The notes under the pieces: model-generated | Told to the model about the DNA's origin: nothing | The model's database searches: none | Seen by the model: the letters and a program-made list of their open reading frames with translations, nothing else | Source: Patiria miniata | Taxonomy: Eukaryota > Echinodermata > Asteroidea > Valvatida > Asterinidae | Length of the DNA stretch: 64,000 nucleotides | Assembly: GCF_015706575.1 (NCBI RefSeq) | Contig: NW_024037047.1 | Span: forward strand, 4,592,632 to 4,656,631 | Direction: 5' to 3' | Shown here: positions 24,521-33,200 of the stretch, one piece after another | Position numbering within the stretch: the stretch's first letter is position 1 | How the letters are laid out: the number at the start of each line of letters is the position of its first letter | Position numbers and translations under genes: made by a program

Positions 24521-25429
24521 TACCCTCCTCTCAATATTTGAGAAGGAAGTAATTGGAATTTATAGTTTAATCTGGGTCCTTGTAAATGTTATTGTAAATA
24601 ATTGTACATAGATTAATTGTTAATAATAAATACTTGAACAAACCAGAAGATTGATTGCGTCTGTTGGTTTTATCCTCTCTGTCTGATATTTCATTTAATC
24701 ATTAATAATTTTGAGTTTTTAGCCGGAACCACCATTTATAAAAACTATTGCAAATCGATAGTTAAAGGAAGGGAATAAATGGTTATACAAGGAAAGGGTG
24801 AGTAATCGGTGTAATGCACACACTATGGCAGGTAGTCGTCAGTGTAGATGTGTCGTTTAATTGTTTGCAGACTGCGCTTCATGAGGAACCAGGTGTGTCG
24901 ATTCCCTTGTTTCTTTCAGGACCCAGATCTAAATGTAGCAGTTTAAACAGTAAGGCGTTGGTCCAATGTTGTATATCAAATTTCACTCGCACTTTCAGAT
25001 TCAAATCTGTGCTGCCGCACTGAGACGAAGAATACTGCATCCTGCATACAATAATGGCATCAAAGGTACGTTTTTGTTCATAATTCTTGGTTCTGGGAAA
25101 CCTAACATTCATAACAAATTTACTTTTATCGTGTCTATTGTTTTTTGTTTTACTGTTAGGCCTTTTTTCAGGCGATAAGACAAGAACGAAATTGTTTGTG
25201 ATACAAATTAGTCTTCCACACTATAACTTGAAGCCGTTCCAGATCAGAAATTGACGGACATGTGGAATCAAAGTAGTTGAAGGAAAACCCCAACTATTGT
25301 CAGAAAAAAAATCAAATCATAGGTATGAACTAACTACCAAACGCAATCGGTCAAAATATGAATGGAATTTGAACTGGGTAACCTGAAGCACAGCAGGTCC
25401 ACCTTCAAGCAAGCTGATAAATCGAGAAG
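24521..25429. other. No gene seen
   Basis: AT-rich DNA upstream of the second C1q gene (possibly intronic). It has an AATAAA-type site near 24627 but no coding region to attach to it. Confidence 0.4.
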
Positions 25430-25740
25430 CCAGTTAGCCTGCAAAGTGATCAACAGATCTGTCTGCTTGCATTGTGGTCGATAAAGAAGTCAGCTGTCAG
25501 GCTAGTCAACAGCCCAATTGGCTTGTGAATTGGCCAACAAGCCTGTGAATTGGCTGGTCAGCTTGCTGACAGGCCACTTTGCTGTTCAGTTTGTCAACTG
25601 GTCAGTTGTCTAGCACTTTGGTCGACATCCCAGTCGGATGGTAAACTTGTTGACAGACCATCTGACCGGATAGTTTATCGACAGGATGGCTGGATGACAG
25701 GATTCCTGCTCGTTTTGATTTTAGAGCATGGTAGAGTTAA
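25430..25740 (+). repeat. Degenerate minisatellite (GTCAACTGGTCAGTTTG-like)
   Basis: Short motifs such as GGTCAGTTGTC, GTCAGCTTGCTGACAGG, GTCAACTGG and TTGTTGACAGACC recur every 20-30 bases. The array is very diverged, so the unit is only approximate. Confidence 0.5.
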
Positions 25741-25989
25741 GAGTTAGCGGCAGTTTGCAATTTCAGTAGATTTTTTGCTCCAAAAATACACACTGCAAGT
25801 CAAGCCTTAACAGTCCGTTCTTGCGATGATTGTACCCTCATCAAGTTGCTGCGGTGCTTGAAATTGTAGGGGCGGGGGCTAGGGGACATACCTTCCCAAT
25901 TTTACTGGGGTAATTTTCCGGCTCTTCCTTTAAAATCGTTAATAGATCATTTCTCTACAAATTCTCTCCTCCCTTATCAGGACCAGAGA

Positions 25990-26829
25990 ATGCCAGCAGG
26001 ATTGATTCCAATGATTGTGTTGCTGTGGCTTTCAAGCTTCCATTGTATTGCCCAAGAGGAACCCAAAGGCTCTGCGGGTTGCTGCGGAGCTTGCTTCCAA
26101 GGCCCGGCCGGAACACCGGGTGTCCCTGGGATCCCAGGAAATCCAGGCGGATTTGGGGTTCAAGGACCTCTTGGCCCCAAAGGTGACCCCGGACTTGGCC
26201 TCACTGGACCCAAGGGAGAGACCGGTGGCAAGGGACGGAAGGGCGATCAAGGCGAGCCTGGAATGCAGGGACCTCCGGGGAAGCAGGGACCTGCAGGTCG
26301 CAAGGGAGATATCGGTGAGGGGCAGAAAGGTAACCAGGGGGAGCAAGGAGTCCAAGGTCCGTCTGGTGAAAGGGGGCAAAAGGGCCAGCCAGGAGACGCT
26401 ACCCTGGTGACACCAACACCGCCATCTACTGTCGCATTCAGCGCTTATCGCACGTCAAGTGTATCGAGCAGTGGTAGCGACACTATCATCTTTGATAACA
26501 TCGAGACGAATCTGGCCGATGGGTACGATTCGCAATCGGGCGTGTTCACGTGCTCCATTCCAGGCGCCTACTTCTTTACCGCTAGCTTTTTGAGTTTGAC
26601 CAATTCGAATCGGCCCTATGTAAAGCTGAAAAAGAATGACGAAATTGCATTTGCAATCTATGAAGGTCAGCCTGGCTATCACCATCAGTCCAGCAATTCG
26701 GCAATTGTCGTTTTGGCGACTGGAGATAGAGTCTGGCTTGAGTTTGGCGATAGAAATAACAGAGGTATTTATTGCGAACAAGGCAATCGTTATTGCTGTT
26801 TCTCCGGATTCATGATCAATTCATTTTAG
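25990..26829 (+). CDS. Secreted collagen-like C1q-domain protein, complete
   Basis: 279 residues in one coding exon. Residues 1-22 form a signal peptide (hydrophobic LIPMIVLLWLS, cut near CIAQ). A short Cys cluster GCCGACF (30-36) could make interchain disulfides. Residues 38-135 are an imperfect Gly-X-Y collagen stalk with a small break near GLGLTG. Residues about 146-279 are a C1q domain (AFSAYRTSS, YDSQSGVFTC, GAYFFTASF, GDRVWLEF, CCFSGF). The length is usual for C1QTNF/C1q-like proteins. The ATG lies nine bases after a good splice acceptor (TTATCAG at 25980), so a 5' non-coding exon is expected, possibly 15595-15680. It is a tandem paralogue of 2-532. The likely role is extracellular trimeric pattern recognition or complement-like binding; the ligand is unknown. 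Confidence 0.95.
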   Translation: MPAGLIPMIVLLWLSSFHCIAQEEPKGSAGCCGACFQGPAGTPGVPGIPGNPGGFGVQGPLGPKGDPGLGLTGPKGETGGKGRKGDQGEPGMQGPPGKQGPAGRKGDIGEGQKGNQGEQGVQGPSGERGQKGQPGDATLVTPTPPSTVAFSAYRTSSVSSSGSDTIIFDNIETNLADGYDSQSGVFTCSIPGAYFFTASFLSLTNSNRPYVKLKKNDEIAFAIYEGQPGYHHQSSNSAIVVLATGDRVWLEFGDRNNRGIYCEQGNRYCCFSGFMINSF

Positions 26830-27760
26830 GTCTAATCACGTAGGATAAACGTTTTTAGTTGCGTTGTGAGTCATTGCACCATTCAGCCTGCTATGAAAGC
26901 TCTTTTATAAAAAGATGGGGTTCTGTTTTGAGTATATTGTCTGCATGGGTAAATAGTCTTAAATTTTAAAGATGGAATTTAAAGTACCGTCAGAGAGAAA
27001 GTCGTGCATAATACAAGGCCTAGGCTTACTTTGACCTTTGAATATGCCAAACGAACTAAAGTTTGAACAAATATTGATAAGGAATGTACTTAACAAATAT
27101 TTATTCACGATGTAGTAGACAACACGGCCAAGATGGATATAGGCATCAATCTCTTTAAGTATAATCATATGCTAATGAGAAAGAGAAAAAAATGAGGCTT
27201 ATTACGTTTTAATTTACAAAGAGTACAGTTTAAAAATGGAATTCCGTCACTTGAGAGAAAAGAACTAAACGAACTAAAGTTTGAACAAATATTGATCAGG
27301 AATGTACTAAACAAATATGTATTCACGATGTAACCAAGATTGATAAAGGCATCAATCTCTTTAAGTATAATCAGATGCTTATGAGAAAGAGAAAAGAAAA
27401 AAAACATTGAGGTTTATAACGGTTTTATTTTTCAAAGAGTACGGTTTTAAAATGGAATTCCGTCACTTGAGAATAAATCTTCAAAATATAACCCTTCAGC
27501 AACCTACACAATTCCAACCATCATATACCTGTAAGCAATTCCTTATTGTTTAAAGTCGACACTGGAACCCTTCGCTGTGTGATTGTGCTCTAAAAGCAAG
27601 TCCGGTTTGCATCTTCCTTTTTTTTTAATAACTCATAAAATTGTTTGGTCCAAAAATTCATATTTCACAAGTTCCTCAATCAAACGTAGCCACAAAATAT
27701 TTTGAGTGCCCCTTGCAATGGAAAGACGACAACAACTTTCAGTGAGATAATTAATTCCAG
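26830..27760 (+). repeat. C1q 3' flank, duplicated relative to 533-1300
   Basis: Patchwise homology to the flank of the first C1q gene (GTCATTGCACCATTCAGCCTG at about 26868, AATACAAGGCCTAGG at 27009, ATAACCCTTCAGCAACCTAC at about 27486, AAAGTCGACACT at about 27552). It is longer than the first flank because of an internal tandem duplication at 27045-27420. Confidence 0.7.
27045..27420 (+). repeat. Internal tandem duplication (~220 bp period)
   Basis: The block from CGAACTAAAGTTTGAACAAA through TATTCACGATGTA, GGCATCAATCTCTTTAAG and TATGAGAAAGAG is present at about 27052-27190 and again at about 27270-27400, with small differences. The first C1q flank has only one copy (about 757-845), so it arose after the gene duplication. 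Confidence 0.8.
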
Positions 27761-28014
27761 ACCGGTCATTTTAAAATATTGTTTATTTTTAAAGGGAAGT
27801 ATCAATACAGAGTCAGCTCTTCAAACAACTTTCGAAGGCAGTTTGAATAAAAATCGCAGAATCCATTTTTAACGATGTTTACAATGTATCTATGTATCTA
27901 ATTTTGCATCTGTGAAAGAATGCTCTTGTATCAGATGTATGGTGACCAAAGGCGTTGTTTTCTGAAGCTGACCTGCAATTGCCACAGATTTTATTGTAAA
28001 ACACAGACCTTTTA

Positions 28015-28640
28015 ATTCGGGCGAATCACAATGCAGCACGCCACCAAGAGTTTGTCATGGAAGTCAATTTTTCAAATTTACGGTGGACAAAACATAGTCT
28101 GGTTCCCCAACCTGACAATTTCCCCCGGTAACGGTCGTCAAATTTAAAATAGAACATGAAGTTCGCCCATACGATCCGAATATTTGATGCACAAAATCGT
28201 CGTTGAATTTCAAGTTTTCTAAATAAAAGCAATGAATAATAATTAATGAATATTAACTCATTTAAAAAAAAATTAATAAGCAATAAGCAGTTAATCAAAA
28301 CTCTATTTTACTCGGAAATACTCGGGCGCTATCCGATTGTCGACGAAATTAATTCGGCAAACTTCGGACATTTTCGGAAAAAGGAGGAATTCCTTCTGTT
28401 TTAGTCACGTGACATAAAATGTAATACAATTGTCTTGTCTGGTTCCCAAACCAAAATATTCTTACAATTCCTGATGAATCTTTGGTCAGGTAGCCTCCGG
28501 TAATACATTAATGTATTACCAGAGGCTACCTGACCTAAGATTCATCAGGAATTGTCAGAATATTTTGGTCTGGGAACCAGACAAGACAAAACATGGCCCG
28601 TTTGAATGAGGGTCAGTAGACAACTTGAGCTAATTTGTTT
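28015..28640. mobile_element. Dispersed repeat related to 43728-44058
   Basis: Starts AATTCGGGCGAATCACAATG then GCCACCAAGAGTTTG, and near its end has GTCAGTAGACAACTTGAGC. Both blocks occur in the same order in the MITE at 43728-44058. The matching right terminus is not clear here, and a palindrome (28433-28587) lies inside it. Confidence 0.55.
28433..28587. repeat. Near-perfect ~155 bp palindrome
   Basis: TGTCTTGTCTGGTTCCCAAA on the left is mirrored by GGGAACCAGACAAGACA on the right. The symmetry runs through to the centre GGTAATACATTAATGTATTACC-type dyad at about 28510, with only a few mismatches and almost no loop. Transcribed, it would make a hairpin of about 75 bp. Confidence 0.85.
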
Positions 28641-28949
28641 TATAACACACCTCTTGCTTGTTCTTTATCCTTGATGGCTGAAACGTAGTCACGTGTGACT
28701 CACTAACTTGCGTCAGCGTGAACTAGACGCGCGTCAAGACATCGCGCGCGCCTAATTTCCAGAGTATACTGCCTGATCGGGCACTATGGACCTTATCACC
28801 ATAATAACAGGTTGCCCGTTTTTGGCACTGCGCATGCGCGCGCAAGGGACAGTGGGTAATTATGTTGGCAACAAAAACAGCATATTTTATTCGTCACGTC
28901 GCTGGTCGCTGGATGGAGCGTGTACTTTAAAAATGTAAACTTTCTAAGC

Positions 28950-29735
28950 GGAAAGAGCAGACAGAACGGCTTGAATTCTGTAAACAAATCCAATACTGTC
29001 TCTTTCAAAAACTTGCAAAGAGGACTTTTAGGCATCACTGTTACTTCTGCCTTTGGGTGGAACTCTTTCAAACTATGTTAAAATGCAACCAGCTTATTTT
29101 CAATGCTTGACTGCCTCAATCAATCGTGTTTCAGTCAAGCTTTACTAAAAAACTTCCCACCGATTTACCTCTTCCAACTGTCAAGTTCCTTTAAAAAAAA
29201 ATTCCATATTGTTCCTTTACAAAATTCATATTACAATATCAGTTTTTAATGTTTTGTTTGTATCAAAGGCCAAAAAAAAAGTCTCCAGTTTCTGCTTGCC
29301 CCAAAAGTGGTGCGGCGACGCGGCTTTTTTTTTTTTACCTGATTTTTTTGCTTCAAATGTCGGCTGATGACTGCAAATGGTACCCGACTAAACTTAGTAC
29401 AAATAGGCCTATATGGGATTGGAGTCCAGAGAGGCCACATAAAGCTTATTCTCGACCATAACCCCACCTAAAAACACGTTAAAATTGTGCAGCAGCAGAA
29501 TTCCAGTCAAACCAGTGAGTTTGGCGGTTTTGAGACATCATCTTTCATTGAAAAAAAAACTTTTTCATTTTGCCGACACGCATGGCTACGGCGACGCGCG
29601 CGCATACCAGAAACCGGAGACTTTTTTTTGTTGGCCAAATGTCTTTTTTTTTTGTTTTTTTGCTTGAGTTAATCAAGCTATATGAATCCAGCTCCAACAG
29701 TTGTTAGCAGTGCAGCTATCTTTGAGGTTTGAGCT
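28950..29735 (-). repeat. Inverted, diverged copy of the 3.2 kb repeat interior
   Basis: The reverse complement matches the 13860-14200 region and its counterparts: TTGACTGCCTCAAT, CAACTGTCAAGTTCC, ATTCCATATTGTTCC, TTTTTAATGTTTTGTTTGTATC, and after the MITE TTGAGTTAATCAAGCTATA. A MITE at 29265-29638 splits it. It shows the 3.2 kb unit is a dispersed repeat and not only a local tandem array. Confidence 0.75.
29265..29638. mobile_element. Independent GGCC-A-rich MITE copy
   Basis: Left GGCCAAAAAAAAAGTCTCC, right CCGGAGACTTTTTTTTGTTGGCC-type end, flanked by AAA on each side (3 bp). It sits inside the inverted copy of the 3.2 kb repeat, at a different site from the members at 9303 and 12507. Two unrelated insertions therefore confirm the element boundaries. 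Non-coding. Confidence 0.8.
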
Positions 29736-30101
29736 TTAATAAGAGTACATTATGTGTGCTTGGGAGGTTTTAATCACTCTGCTTAAGACCGCTCGGTGTC
29801 TGGGTGCTGATAATTACCCGAACCGAAGGCGAGCCTTATCAGCATTCAGACTCCAAGCGGTCTCAAACTGATTGATTAATACCGACCAAGCACATGTTTA
29901 TTCCAATTCATGAATACCTTTCCGGTAAAAAAAAAACAGATTTTGTTCAACAAGTTCACTTCAAGTTTTTTTTAAACACCCCTCTAGCTAAATAATGGAG
30001 TGTCCAGCTGGCGAGTAAGATGTAGACAACTCCTTTTATGGAGATTCGTGCGCGCGTCGCGCGTACTACGCGATGTCGCGCAGAAAGCACTTAGGGCGTT
30101 G
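29736..30101. other. No gene seen
   Basis: Short intergenic piece with a loosely inverted GACCGCT..GGTGTCTG / GACTCCAAGCGGTC pair around 29788-29862. No coding signal. Confidence 0.4.
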
Positions 30102-30137
30102 CCATAGAGCTATATTAAATTTAATATAGCTCTATGG
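30102..30137. repeat. Perfect 36 bp palindrome
   Basis: CCATAGAGCTATATTA + AATT + TAATATAGCTCTATGG: every base pairs with its mirror. It lies 30 bp before a TATA-like box and just before the satellite array. Confidence 0.9.
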
Positions 30138-30159
30138 GCGCTGCATTGTGAATTTAGGA

Positions 30160-30232
30160 CTATAAAACTCCGACTCACTGGTACTAATGCACATGCCTCA
30201 GTGAGGATTGTGAACGTTCAATCAATAAAACG
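30160..30232 (+). promoter_or_regulatory. Weak candidate: TATA box plus short leader and splice donor
   Basis: TATAAAA at about 30163, then about 65 bp ending ATAAAACG|GTAAGAGG at about 30231. The arrangement resembles the candidate leader at 15560-15682 but shares no sequence with it. No downstream exon was found before the PHF21A gene, so this may be chance. Confidence 0.25.
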
Positions 30233-30253
30233 GTAAGAGGCACTGGATTTTTA

Positions 30254-33200
30254 GGGGGGGGCAACAACTCCAGTAATACAAGAAGTATTAAATTGAATTT
30301 TCGTGTAGTGATTTGTCATCATGTCTAACATTACGAGATTCAAATTCATAAGAAATCGTCAACCAATGAAGCTATATTGACCGTAACAATACGGTGTTTT
30401 AAGCGCGACAAATGCAATCCGAATGAAAGTCAATGTGGATTGTTTGTGTGTAAAACACTAAATTGTTACGACCATATCCTTTTTATTGTCGGACTGTTTC
30501 TCGTGATATTCAATACACCTCTTACACACATCATGGAAAATCAGTCTTTCAAAATTCAGATTAATACATCATGTACTTCTTGAGTTCTTCATTGGAAAAC
30601 GAGTTGTTTATTTTTGTTCAATAGTGCAGCATCGGCTGGTCTCGCACTTTAATATTCTCTCAGTAGAGGGCGCGAAACATAAATAGTGGTCTCGAAAATT
30701 ATCTACCACCAAACTCGTTTGAGGGCAACAACTCCAGAAAAACAAGATGTTTTCAACTGAATTTTCGTGTAGAGATTTGTCATCATGTTTAACATTACGA
30801 GATTTAATTTCATAAGAAACCGTCAACCAATGAAGCTATATTGACCGTAACAATACAGTGTTTTAAGCGCGACAAATGCAATCCGAATGAAAGTCAATGT
30901 GGATTGTTCGGGTGTAAAACACTAAATTGTTACGACCATATCATTTTTATTGTCGGACTGTTTCTCGTGACATTCAATACACCTCTTACACACATCATGG
31001 AAAATCAGTCACAGAAAATTCAATTTAATACATATTGTATTTCTTGAGTTGTCCATCGGAAAACGAGTTGTTCATTTTTGTTCAATAGTGCAGCATCGGC
31101 TGGTCTCGCACTTTAATATTCTTTCAGTAGAGGGCGCGCAACATAAATAGTGGTCTCCAAAATTCTCTACCGCCAAACTCCATTTTGGGGGGCCACAACT
31201 CCAAAAATACAAGATGTATTCAATTGAATTTTCGTGTAGTGATTTGCCATTATGATTAACATAACGAGATTTAATGTAATGAGAAACCGTCAACCAATGA
31301 AGCTATATTGACCGTAACAATACAGTGTTCTAAGCGCGACAAATGCAATCCGAATGACAGTCAAGGTGGATTGTTCGCGTGTAAAACACTAAATTGTTAC
31401 GACCATATCCTTTTTATTGTCGGACTGTTTCTCGTAATATTCAATACACCTCTTACACACATCATGGACAATCAGTCTTTCAAAATTCAATTTAATACAT
31501 CTTGTATTTCGTGAGTTGTCAATCGGAAAACGAGTTGTTCATTTTTGTTCAATAGTGTAGCATCGGCTGGTCTCGCACTTTAATATTCTTTCAGTAGAGG
31601 GCGTGCAACAAAAATTCTCTACCGCCAAACTCGTTTTGGCGGGGGGGGGGGGGGGGAGGGGCAACAACTCCAGAAATACAAGATGTATTAAATTGAATTT
31701 TCGTGTAGTGATTTGCCATTGTGTTTTACATTGCGAGATTTAATTTCATGAGAAACCGTCAACCAATGAAGCTATATTGACCGTAACGATACAGTCTTTT
31801 AAACGCGACAAATGCAATCCGAATGAAAGTCAATGTGGATTGTTCGCGTGTAAAACAATAAATTGTTACGACCATATCATTTTTATGGTCAGACTGTTTC
31901 TCGTTATATTCAATACACCTCTTACACACATCATGGAAAATCAGTCTTTCAAAATTCAATTTAATACATCTTGTATTTCTTGAGTTGTCCATCGGAAAAC
32001 GAGTTGTTCATTTTTGTTCAATAGTGCAGCATCGGCTGGTCTCGCACTTTAATATTCTTTCAGTAGAGGGCGTGCAACATAAATAGTGGTCTCCAAAATT
32101 CTCTACCGCCAAACTCGTTTGGGGGGGGGCAACAACTCCAGAAATACAAGATGTATTAAACTGAATTTTCGTGTAGTGATTTGTCATCATGTCTAACATT
32201 ACGAGATTCAATTTCATAAGAAATCGTCAACCAATGAAGCTATATTGACCGTAACAATACAGTGTTTTAAGCGCGACAAATGCAATCCGAATGAAAGTCA
32301 ATGTGGATTGTTCGCGTGTAAAACACTAAATTGTTACGACCATATCCTTTTTATTGTCGGACTGTTTCTCGTGATTTTCAATACACCTCTTACACACATC
32401 ATGGACAATCAGTCTTTCAAAATTCAATTTAATACATCTTGTATTTCTTGAGTTGTCCATCGGAAAACGAGTTGTTCATTTTTTTCAATAGTCAGCATCG
32501 GCTGGTCTCGCACTTTAATATTCTTTCAGTAGAGGGCGCGCAACATAAATAGTGGTCTCGAAAATTCTCTACCGCCAAACTCGTTTTTTTTGGGGGGGGG
32601 GGGGGCAACAACTCCAAAAATTCAAGATGTATGCAATTGAATTTTCGTGTAGTGATTTGCCATAGTGTTTAACATTACGAGATTTAATTTCATAAGAAAC
32701 CGTCAACCAATGAAGCTATATTGACCGTAACAATACAATGTTTTAAGCGCGACAAATGCAATCCGAATGAAAGTCAATGTGGATTGTTCGCGTGTAAAAC
32801 ACTAAATTGTACGACCATATCCTTTTTATTGTCGGACTGTTTCTCGTGATATTCAATAAACCTCTTACACACATCATGGACAATCAGTCTTTCAAAATTC
32901 AATTTAATACATCTTGTATTTCTTGAGTTTTCAATCGGAACGAGTTGTTCATTTTTGTTCAATAGTGTAGCATCGGCTGGTCTCACACTTTAATATTCTT
33001 TCAGTAGAGGGCGTGCAACATAAATAGTGGTCTCGAAAATTCTCTACAGCCACACTTGTTTTTTGGGGGGGCAACAACTCCAGAAATACAAGATGTATTA
33101 AATTGAATTTTCGTGTAGTGATTTGTCATCATGTCTAACATTACGAGATTCAATTTCATCAGAAATCGTGAACCAATGAAGCTATATTGACCGTAACAAT

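Noticed and set aside
26032-26379. Antisense 115-codon frame over the C1q stalk
   Set aside because: Shadow of the Gly-rich collagen codons on the other strand.
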